From NCBI GenBank assembly GCA_964475415.1, contig CAYYWZ010000014.1:1-64000 (forward strand): a stretch of DNA of 64,000 nt. The letters run 5' to 3'. The notes under the pieces are model-generated. The model did no database searches. It saw only the letters and a program-made list of their open reading frames with translations, and had not been told where the DNA came from. A program made the translations under genes and the position numbers. Each line of letters starts with the position of its first letter. Positions within the stretch are counted from its first letter, which is position 1. This DNA comes from CALCMJ01 sp964475415 (GTDB lineage: Bacteria > Bacteroidota > Bacteroidia > Chitinophagales > Saprospiraceae). Below are positions 8,091 to 16,943 of this stretch, in pieces.

Positions 8091-9275
8091 ATGGAAGTAT
8101 TTTTAGGAATTGGCATAGCATTACTCACCATATTTTCGATTTTGATTGTTCGGTCATTGACAACTTTGTTCCATGAGTTAGGTCATGCGGTCCCAGCATT
8201 ATTTTTTACTTCTGATACAGTCAAAGTATTTGTCGGTTCTCATGGAGATTCAGATCATCCTTCTCTCAAGCTGGGGAGATTTCAGATTTTTTTTAAGATG
8301 AGTTTATTTGATTGGAATATAGGGATGTGTGAATCACAAAGAATTTCAAATTTCTGGAAGCGATTCTTCATAATTATAGGAGGACCTATAGCTAGCTTAT
8401 TGGTAGCTATTCCCTTTTACTTTCTTCTTATGAATGATGATTTCCCTTACTATCTAAGATTTATGATTTTTGTTTTTCTTATTGCTGCAGTCATAGATTT
8501 TTTTATAAATATCATACCTATAAATAGATCTTTCAGAACACATAAGGGAGATATGATCTATAATGATGGTTATAATCTTATAGCCTTATTGACAAGAAAG
8601 GGCTTGTCAAAAGAATTCTTAAGTATAGAGCAGAAGTACGTCCAAGGAAAATATGAGGAAGTAATAATTGATTGTAATGAGATGATCGCCGACGGAAAGG
8701 AGAGTAAGCAGGTCTATTATCTGTTGGCCTCCTCTTATCAGAAAGAAGGAGATTACGAAGAAGCATTATCTAGATATACTGATATGAATAATAAGTACAA
8801 ATTGTCACATGAGGATTATTATGATCTAGGTGTACTCTACAACGAAAAAAGAGATTATAAAAGAAGTATAGAAAGTCTAGATCATTATCTTTATATCAAT
8901 TTCTCGGATGCTCGTGCTCTAGAACTGAGAGGAAAATCTAAATTATTCATAGATGATTTCGAAGGTGCTTTGAAAGATCTAGAGAGGGCTATAAGCTTAG
9001 ATAAGAAAATAGTTTCTGCGTGGAGTTATAGATTTGGTGCTCTAGTAAAGTTAGGAAATTTAGAAGCTGCCGAAAAAGCACTCGAGCAAGCTAAAAAGAT
9101 CGATCCTGATAATCCCTTGATGACTTATTACCAAGGTGTATATCACTATGATAGTAAGGATTACGATAATGCATTAAAGTATCTAAGCTTAGCGGAAAAG
9201 AATAATCTTCCTTTTCATGATATACAATATAAGTTATCGGAGGTCATAAGATATATTAATTTCCAAAAAGAATAA
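8091..9275 (+). CDS. Membrane M50-like zinc metalloprotease fused to TPR repeats
   Basis: The 394-residue protein joins a small membrane protease domain to a helical repeat domain. TM1 carries FHELGHAVPALF (His28, Glu29, His32), the zinc motif of site-2 protease-like M50 enzymes. GGPIASLLVAIPFYF (about 97-111) forms the next membrane segment. The third zinc ligand is probably Asp159: NIIPIN (140-145) and NDG (158-160) correspond to the usual NxxPxxxLDGG motif, with about a dozen extra residues between. Residues about 175-390 are five to six TPRs (KESKQVYYLLASSYQKEGDYEEAL and similar). A cytoplasmic TPR array could recruit substrates for intramembrane or near-membrane cleavage; that is inference. 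The gene lies in the same tight run as the RluA-like and BaiN-like genes. Confidence 0.75.
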   Translation: MEVFLGIGIALLTIFSILIVRSLTTLFHELGHAVPALFFTSDTVKVFVGSHGDSDHPSLKLGRFQIFFKMSLFDWNIGMCESQRISNFWKRFFIIIGGPIASLLVAIPFYFLLMNDDFPYYLRFMIFVFLIAAVIDFFINIIPINRSFRTHKGDMIYNDGYNLIALLTRKGLSKEFLSIEQKYVQGKYEEVIIDCNEMIADGKESKQVYYLLASSYQKEGDYEEALSRYTDMNNKYKLSHEDYYDLGVLYNEKRDYKRSIESLDHYLYINFSDARALELRGKSKLFIDDFEGALKDLERAISLDKKIVSAWSYRFGALVKLGNLEAAEKALEQAKKIDPDNPLMTYYQGVYHYDSKDYDNALKYLSLAEKNNLPFHDIQYKLSEVIRYINFQKE

Positions 9276-9279
9276 GGAC

Positions 9280-10497
9280 ATGATGAAGGTAGGTATTATT
9301 GGAGGTGGAGCTGCTGGTTTTTATGCTGCTATACATGTCAAAATAAATTATCCTGATGCTGAAGTTACCATACTAGAAAAAACGACTAAGATACTTTCTA
9401 AGGTCAAAGTTTCTGGTGGTGGTAGATGCAATGTAACCAACGCTTGTAAGTCCATACCCGAATTAGCTCGTGCTTATCCTAGAGGTAGTAAGTTTTTGAA
9501 GAAAGCTTTTCAGGAATATTATACAGTAGATACAATGCAATTTTTCGAAGAGAGAAATGTACCCCTAGTAACACAAGAAGATCAATGCATTTTTCCTGTG
9601 TCTCAAAGTTCGCAAACTATAATAGATTGTTTTTTAGACGAGGTAAGACAAAATGATATTAAGGTGCTTACTAAGATGAGTGTGACTAGCATGGAGATAA
9701 AAGATAATGGGATTAAACTTGTTTTTGCGAAAAGTGAAGTAGAGCCTATTTTTTTTGATAAAGTCATCGTTGCAACAGGAGGTTCTCCTAAACGATGTGG
9801 ATTAGAGTGGTTAGAAAAACTAGGACATAAGATAGAAGATCCTGTACCTTCATTATTTACATTCAATATGCCTGAGGAGAAAATAAAAGAACTTATGGGT
9901 GTTGTAATTGATCCAGTACAAGTCAGTATAACAGGTACTAAATTGAAATCATCTGGTCCTCTTTTGATAACGCACTGGGGAATGAGTGGTCCTGCCATTC
10001 TTAAGCTATCCGCTTTTGGCGCACGCATTCTTGCAGATACTGACTACAGTTTTACTATTCATGTCAATTGGGTAAACGAATCAGATCAAAACCTTGTACA
10101 AGAAAATATTTGTGAAATCGTGAGCAAGTATCCTAAGAAGCAACTATCCTCATTTAAACCTTATGCTCTAAGAGAAAGATTGTGGTTGCACCTTTTAGAG
10201 AAGATAGGATTAGAGTCTACTAGGAAATGGTCAGATATCGGAAAAAAAGGAATTAATAAGATTGTAAATATATTGAGTCATGATGTCTACACGGTAAAAG
10301 GTAAAACTACCTTTAAAGAAGAATTTGTAACCTGTGGTGGTGTGAGTCTACAAAGTATACATCATAAAAGTATGCGGTCAAAAGTAAGCGATCATCTGTA
10401 TTTCGCAGGAGAGATTATGGATATAGATGGGATTACCGGAGGATATAATTTTCAGTCGGCATGGACGACAGCTTATATCGCCGCCCAATTAAGATAG
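9280..10497 (+). CDS. BaiN/HI0933-family NAD(P)/FAD-dependent oxidoreductase
   Basis: The 405-residue flavoprotein opens with the dinucleotide-binding GIIGGGAAGFYAAI, followed by the family signature SGGGRCNVTNAC. VIVATGGSPKRCG is the second FAD contact, and the C-terminal FAGEIMDIDGITGGYNFQSAW closes the FAD site. HI0933/YhiN/BaiN relatives are cytoplasmic flavoenzymes of largely unknown substrate; clostridial BaiN acts on bile-acid intermediates, which is unlikely to apply here. An ATG follows directly at 9283 as an alternative start. AAGGACA just upstream could serve as a weak ribosome-binding site. It is the last gene of the 5761-10497 cluster and converges on purE. Confidence 0.87.
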   Translation: MMKVGIIGGGAAGFYAAIHVKINYPDAEVTILEKTTKILSKVKVSGGGRCNVTNACKSIPELARAYPRGSKFLKKAFQEYYTVDTMQFFEERNVPLVTQEDQCIFPVSQSSQTIIDCFLDEVRQNDIKVLTKMSVTSMEIKDNGIKLVFAKSEVEPIFFDKVIVATGGSPKRCGLEWLEKLGHKIEDPVPSLFTFNMPEEKIKELMGVVIDPVQVSITGTKLKSSGPLLITHWGMSGPAILKLSAFGARILADTDYSFTIHVNWVNESDQNLVQENICEIVSKYPKKQLSSFKPYALRERLWLHLLEKIGLESTRKWSDIGKKGINKIVNILSHDVYTVKGKTTFKEEFVTCGGVSLQSIHHKSMRSKVSDHLYFAGEIMDIDGITGGYNFQSAWTTAYIAAQLR

Positions 10498-10521
10498 TGT
10501 TTTGTTGATTGAGTAAAGTAG

Positions 10522-11016
10522 CTACTCTGATTCTAGTTTTTTGACTTTTTCCATAACAGCTTCAGTAAGTTGTTTTCTATAAGCATCCATTTTAGATGCG
10601 ATAGTAGCATCGTAACTGCCTAGTATTCTAGCGGCAAGTATTCCTGCGTTTTTCCCTCCATCTAGCGCAACAGTTGCAACAGGAATTCCTGAGGGCATTT
10701 GTAATATGGATAGAATAGAGTCCCAACCATCTATAGAATTAGAGGAGTGTATAGGGACACCGATGACGGGAAGACTAGTAAGGCTGGCTACCATGCCAGG
10801 CAGATGAGCAGCTCCTCCTGCTCCTGCCACGATAACTTTCAGTCCTTTGTCTCTTGCTGTCTTTGCATAAGAGATCATTCTGTCTGGTGTTCTATGAGCA
10901 GATACGATAGTCATCTCATAAGGTATATCCATGCTATCAAGAAATTCAGCAGCTTTCCGCATGATTGGTAGATCAGAATCTGATCCCATAATGATACCTA
11001 TTTCGATTTTACTCAT
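10522..11016 (-). CDS. purE: N5-carboxyaminoimidazole ribonucleotide mutase (PurE)
   Basis: PurE class I converts N5-CAIR to CAIR in purine synthesis. The 164 residues show MGSDSDLPIM with the phosphate-binding serines, SAHRTPDRM with the catalytic His, AGAGGAAHLPGMVA, and SILQMPSGIPVATV. Its ATG overlaps the purK stop as ATGA, so the two are translationally coupled. The pairing with PurK confirms the class I two-step route and excludes the class II AIR carboxylase. Confidence 0.96.
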   Translation of the reverse strand: MSKIEIGIIMGSDSDLPIMRKAAEFLDSMDIPYEMTIVSAHRTPDRMISYAKTARDKGLKVIVAGAGGAAHLPGMVASLTSLPVIGVPIHSSNSIDGWDSILSILQMPSGIPVATVALDGGKNAGILAARILGSYDATIASKMDAYRKQLTEAVMEKVKKLESE

Positions 11017-12143
11017 GTCTTTACCTTGATGTTTTCTTTTACAAAAGTAGCCTTTTCTATTGCTTGAGCCAAACTCTTATCTATAATGGTTATATGCCCC
11101 ATTTTTCTATAAGGTTTAGTTATTTCTTTGCCGTAGATATGAGGATATACGCCTTCTATAGCCATTACTTTGTCTAGACCTTCATATACAGCTTTACCCG
11201 TGTGATCTGGCTCGCCTAGTAAGTTTATCATCACAGACTTACTTCTTTCCGAAGTGCTTCCCAGAGGTAGATCAGAAATAGCTCGTAGATGTTGTTCGTA
11301 TTGTGATGTAGTATTAGCTTCGATAGTTTGGTGACCGCTGTTGTGTGCTCTAGGTGCACTTTCATTAACTAAGATTTCTTTATTCTTGTTGAGAAACATT
11401 TCTATTGCAATTATACCTACGATACCTAGATTATTGACAACTTTTTCTGCTAGGAGAATTGCATCAGCTTGTTGTTTCTTTGTTATTCTTGCAGGACTTA
11501 TCAGAAACTCTACAAGATTAGCGTCTGGATTAAACTCCATTTCTACAATAGGATAAATGGCAAGATCTCCAGCGGGATTTCTAGCTACTATTACTGAAAT
11601 CTCTTTATGTATGTCTACTGCAGTTTCTAGGATAGATGGTTCATCGAATAGATTATCTAGATCCTCAGCATTTTTTATAATTTGTACACCTCTTCCATCA
11701 TATCCTCCTGTACACAGCTTTTGCACGAAAGGGTATTCCCATTTTTCTTCTTCTACACTTTTTAGAATTTGTGATTTGTTGGAGAAATGTTCATAGGTTG
11801 CTGTAGGAATATCATTTGCTTTATAGAAGTCTTTCTGTTTTCCTTTGTCTTTTATGATCTCTAGAACTGAAGGCTGTGGATATACTTTTTTGCCGAGAGC
11901 TTCTAGTTTCTTAAGCGCTTCCACATTTACATTTTCGATTTCTATAGTTATAACATCTTTGTTTCTACCGAAGGCGATAACATCATTTTGGTTTTGAAAA
12001 CTTCCAAGTGTCAGCTGATTACTTACCTTACTTACAGGGCAACTATGGCTGTTTTCTAGGAAACTTATATCCATATTGAGTCGTGATCCTGCTTGATAAA
12101 GCATTTTTCCTAATTGTCCGCCCCCCAGTACACCTATTTTCAT
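11013..12143 (-). CDS. purK: 5-(carboxyamino)imidazole ribonucleotide synthase (PurK)
   Basis: PurK uses ATP and bicarbonate to carboxylate AIR to N5-CAIR, the substrate of the adjacent PurE. This ATP-grasp enzyme (376 residues) begins MKIGVLGGGQLGKML, which fixes the start at 12143; 21 further upstream in-frame residues are not family-like. PFVQKLCTGGYDGRGVQ (ATP-grasp loop), IAIEMFLNKNKEILVNE and APRAHNSGHQTIEA (metal and substrate site) are all visible. It forms an operon with purE, divergent from the dihydroorotase gene, so purine and pyrimidine genes share a 134-base promoter region. Confidence 0.96.
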   Translation of the reverse strand: MKIGVLGGGQLGKMLYQAGSRLNMDISFLENSHSCPVSKVSNQLTLGSFQNQNDVIAFGRNKDVITIEIENVNVEALKKLEALGKKVYPQPSVLEIIKDKGKQKDFYKANDIPTATYEHFSNKSQILKSVEEEKWEYPFVQKLCTGGYDGRGVQIIKNAEDLDNLFDEPSILETAVDIHKEISVIVARNPAGDLAIYPIVEMEFNPDANLVEFLISPARITKKQQADAILLAEKVVNNLGIVGIIAIEMFLNKNKEILVNESAPRAHNSGHQTIEANTTSQYEQHLRAISDLPLGSTSERSKSVMINLLGEPDHTGKAVYEGLDKVMAIEGVYPHIYGKEITKPYRKMGHITIIDKSLAQAIEKATFVKENIKVKT

Positions 12144-12277
12144 AATTAATAATCTATCATTAAGAAGGTACAAAAATAGAATTATTAGCTGCATTACAAT
12201 TGACATTGCTAATATTTTTTACGCTCTTTTGACATTTTAGTTAAGTTAGAAAAAATGTAATTGTGTATCTTGAGCTT

Positions 12278-13615
12278 ATGTCAAGTACAATATTTAAAAA
12301 CGGGAAAATAGTAAACGAAGGGAAGATCATAGAAGGCGATCTTTTGATTACAAATGGTCGTATAGAGAAGATAGCTTCTTCTATAGATTCAGGTTCTGCG
12401 AAGGAAGTAGATGCTACAGATAGGTATATTATCCCTGGTATAATAGACGATCAGGTACACTTCAGAGAGCCTGGACTTACTTATAAGGCAGATATTGCTT
12501 CTGAATCAAGAGCGGCTATTGCAGGTGGTGTTACAACATTTATGGAGATGCCTAATACGAAACCTTCAGCGCTGACACAAGAGCTATTGCAAGATAAGTA
12601 CGACATTGCTAACAAATCTGCTTATGCTAATTATAGCTTTTTTATGGGTGCTTCTAATGATAATATCGAAGAAGTACTGAAGACCAATGCTAAAAATGTA
12701 TGCGGTGTCAAAGTTTTTATGGGTTCTAGTACTGGTAAGATGCTTGTCGATAATGAACAGACACTAAAGAATATATTTTCTAAAGTAGATGCTCTTATTG
12801 CCACTCATTGCGAAGATGAGACAACCATAAGAAAAAACTTAGCGCTCTACCAAGAGAAATATGGTGACAATCTATTGCCTCAGCACCATCCTGAAATAAG
12901 AAGTAGGGAAGGATGTTACAAGTCATCATCTTTAGCAGCAGGACTTGCTAAGGAGTATAACTCTAGATTGCATATTCTGCACATTTCTACTAAGGAGGAA
13001 TTAGATCTATTTACAAATAAAATTCCACTAGAAGAAAAAAGAATTACATCAGAAGCATGTGTGCATCATATGTTTTTCGAACAGAGCCAATACGCTGAGC
13101 TAGGAAATAAGATCAAATGTAATCCAGCTATAAAGCATGAAAGTGATAGGGAGGCTATATTTCAGGCTGTCTTAGATGACACTATAGATATTATCGCTAC
13201 AGATCATGCTCCACATACAATGGAAGAAAAAGCAAGGCCATATAGTTCTGCTCCGTCAGGATTGCCTCTTATACAGCATACGCTAAATATTATGCTAGAT
13301 TTTTACAAAAAGGATAAGATAAGCTTAGAGAAAATTGTAGAGAAAATGTGTCATACTCCTGCTATCTGTTTTCAGGTGAAAGAAAGAGGATTTCTTAGAG
13401 AAGGGTTTATGGCTGATATAGTACTCGTAGATGTAGAAGACCAATGGACTATCCAGAAAGAAAATATCTACTACAAATGCGGATGGTCTCCTCTAGAAGG
13501 CAGAAATGCGCAAGGGAGAATTATATCTACCTATGTAAATGGAATAGAGGTCTACAATCATCAAGGTAAGTTTGTACAAGGGCAGGGTAGTCGTATCGAA
13601 TTTGCGAGGCCTTAA
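12278..13615 (+). CDS. pyrC: Dihydroorotase (class I-like), with Gln replacing the first HxH histidine
   Basis: Dihydroorotase closes carbamoyl-aspartate to dihydroorotate in pyrimidine synthesis. The 445 residues carry the amidohydrolase core: IIPGIIDDQVHFREPG, the carboxylated Lys145 in GVKVFMGSSTG, His177 in ATHCED, His235 in LHILHIST, and catalytic Asp309 in IATDHAPH. The usual D-x-H-x-H-x-R motif reads D-D-Q59-V-H61-F-R63, so one metal ligand is Gln. I recall the same form from other Bacteroidota dihydroorotases, so it is probably lineage-typical and active. Relation to inactive PyrC-like proteins or hydantoinases is less likely. The ATG at 12278 is chosen over an in-frame GTG at 12263. 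Confidence 0.88.
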   Translation: MSSTIFKNGKIVNEGKIIEGDLLITNGRIEKIASSIDSGSAKEVDATDRYIIPGIIDDQVHFREPGLTYKADIASESRAAIAGGVTTFMEMPNTKPSALTQELLQDKYDIANKSAYANYSFFMGASNDNIEEVLKTNAKNVCGVKVFMGSSTGKMLVDNEQTLKNIFSKVDALIATHCEDETTIRKNLALYQEKYGDNLLPQHHPEIRSREGCYKSSSLAAGLAKEYNSRLHILHISTKEELDLFTNKIPLEEKRITSEACVHHMFFEQSQYAELGNKIKCNPAIKHESDREAIFQAVLDDTIDIIATDHAPHTMEEKARPYSSAPSGLPLIQHTLNIMLDFYKKDKISLEKIVEKMCHTPAICFQVKERGFLREGFMADIVLVDVEDQWTIQKENIYYKCGWSPLEGRNAQGRIISTYVNGIEVYNHQGKFVQGQGSRIEFARP

Positions 13616-13693
13616 GTAGTTCCGCACTAATAATTGTCATGTATAGACATATAGACTAAGTCTTATATTCGATAAGCTGTATTGTTAAGCTTC

Positions 13694-13712
13694 TGTGATA
13701 CTTTTGTGATAC
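13694..13712 (+). promoter_or_regulatory. Pho-box-like direct repeat upstream of the response regulator
   Basis: TGTGATAC occurs at 13694-13701 and again at 13705-13712, an exact 8-base direct repeat with 11-base periodicity. OmpR/PhoB-type regulators bind tandem half-sites about one helical turn apart; the PhoB half-site is CTGTCAT-like. The next gene downstream is such a regulator, so autoregulation is plausible. Binding is inferred. Confidence 0.5.
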
Positions 13713-13741
13713 GGTATGATTAACTTTATATCACGTAAAGA

Positions 13742-13873
13742 ATAATCTTATAATCTTNNNNNNNNNNNNNNNNNNNNNNNNNNNNNNNNNNNNNNNNNNN
13801 NNNNNNNNNNNNNNNNNNNNNNNNNNNNNNNNNNNNNNNNNNNNNNNNNNNNNNNNNATAATCTTATAATCTT
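13742..13873. repeat. ATAATCTT tandem repeat on both sides of a sequence gap
   Basis: Two copies of ATAATCTT end at 13757 and two more begin at 13858, directly flanking the N run. Either the contigs overlap by these 16 bases, or a longer 8-base tandem array is hidden in the gap. Confidence 0.75.
13758..13857. other. Assembly gap (100 Ns)
   Basis: A run of exactly 100 Ns, a conventional placeholder for unknown gap size, lies between the 16-base identical contig ends. Confidence 0.98.
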
Positions 13874-13896
13874 TTCACTTATAACAATCATAAAAT

Positions 13897-14598
13897 ATGA
13901 ATTCTAGAGCCTTGATTGTAGAGGATGATCCTCAGATAGCAGATTTGCTTTCTATGAGCTTACAAGATATCAATATAGATTCTATAATCGTAGAGGATGG
14001 TTACGATGCTTTAAGAAAGGTCAAGTCAGAAAAATTCGACATTATATTACTGGATCTCATGCTTAAGTCTATAGGTGGTGTGGAGGTTTGTAAACAGATA
14101 AGGCATGATGATCTGACTACACCTATAATTATGGTAACTGCTAAGAGTGAGGAAATAGATAAGGTAGTAGGATTAGAAACAGGGGCGGATGATTACATTA
14201 CTAAGCCATTCAGCATAAGAGAGTTACAAGCTCGTGTCAAAGCTATACTTAGACGAGCAGAGAAGAAAGAGCATGTAGATACTGGCAAATCGAAAATATT
14301 GGCTTTAGGCGATATCATTATAGATCTTGATAAAAGATCCGTTGTCAAAGAAGGGGAAAGATTAGATCTTACTTCTAAGGAGTTTGAGATATTAAGTGTA
14401 CTGGCTTGTAGTCCAGGTAAAAGCTTCAGTCGACAAAACTTACTTAATCTAGTTTGGGGTTATAATTTTGAAGGTTTAGAACATACGGTTAATTCCCATA
14501 TAAATAGATTAAGAGCTAAGATAGAAGATGATATGACAGAGCATAAATACATATTGACCACATGGGGATATGGTTACAGATTTAATGAAAAAACATAA
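13897..14598 (+). CDS. OmpR/PhoB-family response regulator
   Basis: The 233-residue protein is a DNA-binding response regulator. The receiver domain (1-120) has the acidic cluster ALIVEDDP (Glu9-Asp11), the phosphorylation site Asp53 in LLDLML, switch Thr81 in MVTAKS and Lys103 in TKPFS. The C-terminal winged helix (about 135-230) has the OmpR family pattern LTSKEFEILSVLA, SRQNLLNLVWG and HTVNSHINRLRAKIE, ending WGYGYRF. The sensor kinase gene begins two bases after its stop, so the two form an operon. The direct repeat at 13694 is a candidate self-binding site. The stimulus is not evident. Confidence 0.94.
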   Translation: MNSRALIVEDDPQIADLLSMSLQDINIDSIIVEDGYDALRKVKSEKFDIILLDLMLKSIGGVEVCKQIRHDDLTTPIIMVTAKSEEIDKVVGLETGADDYITKPFSIRELQARVKAILRRAEKKEHVDTGKSKILALGDIIIDLDKRSVVKEGERLDLTSKEFEILSVLACSPGKSFSRQNLLNLVWGYNFEGLEHTVNSHINRLRAKIEDDMTEHKYILTTWGYGYRFNEKT

Positions 14599-14600
14599 TT

Positions 14601-16049
14601 GTGAAGAATCCATTATTTTTAAGGTTTGCCCTTGCATTTCTTGTTTTACTTCTTTTTCTCGGTGGTCTCATCGGATGGATAACAATCAATACAGCAGAGG
14701 CATATTATGACGAGGCTAATCAAAAACTACACAAAGAGCTGGCACAGTTTACTGTAGATCATACCAATACATTTACAGAAGAAAATAATGTAGACACAAC
14801 AGCTATTCAGGATATTATGCATTCTATGATGGTGATCAATCCAGATGTAGAAGTATACCTTGTGGATGATAAGGGCAAGCTTATCACCTATGTTGCTCCT
14901 TATAAGAAAGTAATAAAAGAATCTATAGATTTAGCTCCAATAAAGGAATTTATAGATACTAAAGGCGAGGTAAGTGTTAAAGGAGATGATCCCAGGAGTC
15001 ATACTGGTAAAAAAGTTTTTTCTGCAGCGCCAATATTGAAAAATGATAACATAATAGCTTATTACTATATCATTCTTGCAAGTCAAGAGCGGGCTTCGGT
15101 GTTAGAATCTATAAAATCTAATTTAGCTTTTGGATTAGCAAGTAAGCTGATATTGGGTAGTCTTTTAGTCGCTCTATTGTTTGGTATGTTATATATATGG
15201 TATCATACTAAGCAATTATCTCCTATACTCAATGCAATGAACAAGTTCTCTGATGGAGATTACTCGACTAGAATTCCTGAGCATGATTCTACACTGGGAA
15301 CTATATCTAAGAATTATAATAAGATGGCTAATCAGATAGAACAAAACATAGCTAAGATCAAATCTATGGATGAGTTCAGAAAAGAATTAATAGCCAACGT
15401 ATCTCACGACATGAGAACACCTCTAACTGTTATTAAAGGTTATGCGGAAACACTTTTGCTCAAGTCAGAAAGCTTAAGTACAAAAGAGCAAGGTGTATAT
15501 TTAGAAAATATAGCAGAAAGCACGAACAGAGCTAATGGTTTACTCAATCAGCTTTTCGAGTTATCTAAATTAGAAAATAATCAGATCAAACTTAAAAAAG
15601 AAGCTTTTGCACTAGAAGAATTAGTAAGTGATCTGGTGAGCAATTATAAGCTCCTTCTTAAAGAGAAAAATATTGAAGTTGGTTTCGAAGGTTCTAATCT
15701 ACCAATGGTTTATGGCGATATTGCACTTGTAGAAAGGGTAGTACAGAACCTACTGGATAACGCAATTAAGTATTCTCCTAGTAACAGTCTAATAAAAATA
15801 AAACTCGAGGCAGAGAAAGATGATATCATCTTTTCTATTCAGGATCAGGGCGAGGGTATGTCTAAAAATCAGTTGGTTCACATCTTTGATCGATATAAGC
15901 GTCTTGCTCCTACAGAAAAAGGAAATAAGAGTTTGGGGTTAGGCTTAGCCATAAGTAAAAAAATTATAGAGTTACATAATTCTACCATAGAAGTACAAAG
16001 TATGCTTAAGGAGGGAACGACATTCAGATTTGCTCTTCATACAGCATAA
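14601..16049 (+). CDS. Two-component sensor histidine kinase (HAMP, HisKA)
   Basis: The 482-residue inner-membrane kinase pairs with the response regulator just upstream. TM1 (about 7-29) and TM2 (about 178-201) enclose a ~148-residue periplasmic sensor domain without recognised motif. A HAMP linker follows (about 200-253). The HisKA box NVSHDMRTPLTVIKGY carries the phospho-acceptor His269. The ATPase domain shows the N box NLLDNAIKYSP, G1 DQGEGMS, F box IFDRYKR and G2 GLGLAISKKII. Translation starts at a GTG at 14601. A PhoR- or ResE-like role would fit the layout, but no PAS domain is seen. Confidence 0.93.
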   Translation: MKNPLFLRFALAFLVLLLFLGGLIGWITINTAEAYYDEANQKLHKELAQFTVDHTNTFTEENNVDTTAIQDIMHSMMVINPDVEVYLVDDKGKLITYVAPYKKVIKESIDLAPIKEFIDTKGEVSVKGDDPRSHTGKKVFSAAPILKNDNIIAYYYIILASQERASVLESIKSNLAFGLASKLILGSLLVALLFGMLYIWYHTKQLSPILNAMNKFSDGDYSTRIPEHDSTLGTISKNYNKMANQIEQNIAKIKSMDEFRKELIANVSHDMRTPLTVIKGYAETLLLKSESLSTKEQGVYLENIAESTNRANGLLNQLFELSKLENNQIKLKKEAFALEELVSDLVSNYKLLLKEKNIEVGFEGSNLPMVYGDIALVERVVQNLLDNAIKYSPSNSLIKIKLEAEKDDIIFSIQDQGEGMSKNQLVHIFDRYKRLAPTEKGNKSLGLGLAISKKIIELHNSTIEVQSMLKEGTTFRFALHTA

Positions 16050-16082
16050 TCTATCTAAGGAATATCAATAGGAAATAACTAA

Positions 16083-16943
16083 TTAGGAAGGAAAACCTAG
16101 TGGAGCCAAGGTAGTGAAGGCATCTATTCCATATCTACCTCTTTCATTTCTTGTCAATTGTCCACAAGCATTAACCGGATCGTGTTCGAAAAAAATGAAA
16201 GTATCCTTGTCTAGAATTTGTTCGTAGAAGCTAGCTTTCTCGTCTAAGGTTACAAGAGGTCTAAGATCATACGCCATAACATAAGGCATACGTACATGAC
16301 CTGCAGAAGGAAGTAGGTCAGCAGTGAATATGATTCTCTTTCCGTCAGGAAGCGTAATTTCTGGAAGCATCATTGCTTCAGTATGTCCATAAACAAATCT
16401 AACTTTTATGTGATCTGTAAATTGGACACCTTCTTCTACATCTATAAACTTCAGGCAATTCCTTTCCTTAAGCGGAACGAAATTTTCCTTAAGAAAAGAG
16501 GCTTTTTCTCTAGCATTAGGTTCCATAGCCCACTTATAATGCACTTCATTAGACCAGTAGGTTGCATTAGGAAACATAGTTAGAGTATTGCCTTGACTAT
16601 CATTGTATAGAGCACCTCCTACATGATCAAAATGAAAATGTGTAAGAAATACATCTGTTATATCTTCTGCTGAGAAACCTTTTCGTTGGAGACTATCGGT
16701 TATGTTCTCCTTGCCATGAGGGTAGAAATGACTTCTGAACTTTTCATCTTGCTTGGTACCCATACCTGTATCGATGAGTATCTTGCGATCACCTTCTTCT
16801 ATTAGTAAACATCGCATAGACCAGGTACACATATTGTTATTATCAGCTGGATTAATCTTATTCCACATAGACTTCGGTACAATGCCGAACATGGCTCCTC
16901 CATCCAATTTGAAATATCCAGTTTCTATGATGTGTAGTTTCAT
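16083..16943 (-). CDS. Metallo-beta-lactamase fold hydrolase
   Basis: The 286-residue protein contains the dinuclear-zinc motif THFHFDHVGG (His102, His104, Asp106, His107). Further metal ligands are likely in FVYGHTEAMMLPE and IIFTADLLPSAGHV. The layout is close to lactonase-like MBL proteins (AttM/AiiA type), but no specific substrate can be assigned. Its ATG overlaps the ribH stop (TAATG), which suggests coupled translation. A role in riboflavin metabolism is not implied by the sequence. Confidence 0.85.
   Translation of the reverse strand: MKLHIIETGYFKLDGGAMFGIVPKSMWNKINPADNNNMCTWSMRCLLIEEGDRKILIDTGMGTKQDEKFRSHFYPHGKENITDSLQRKGFSAEDITDVFLTHFHFDHVGGALYNDSQGNTLTMFPNATYWSNEVHYKWAMEPNAREKASFLKENFVPLKERNCLKFIDVEEGVQFTDHIKVRFVYGHTEAMMLPEITLPDGKRIIFTADLLPSAGHVRMPYVMAYDLRPLVTLDEKASFYEQILDKDTFIFFEHDPVNACGQLTRNERGRYGIDAFTTLAPLGFPS

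Larger units (their letters stand above)
13616..13896. other. Intergenic region upstream of the two-component operon, with assembly gap
   Basis: The region contains no gene. It holds a Pho-box-like direct repeat (13694-13712), a tandem 8-base repeat ATAATCTT, and a run of 100 Ns (13758-13857). The promoter of the response-regulator gene should be here. Confidence 0.7.
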
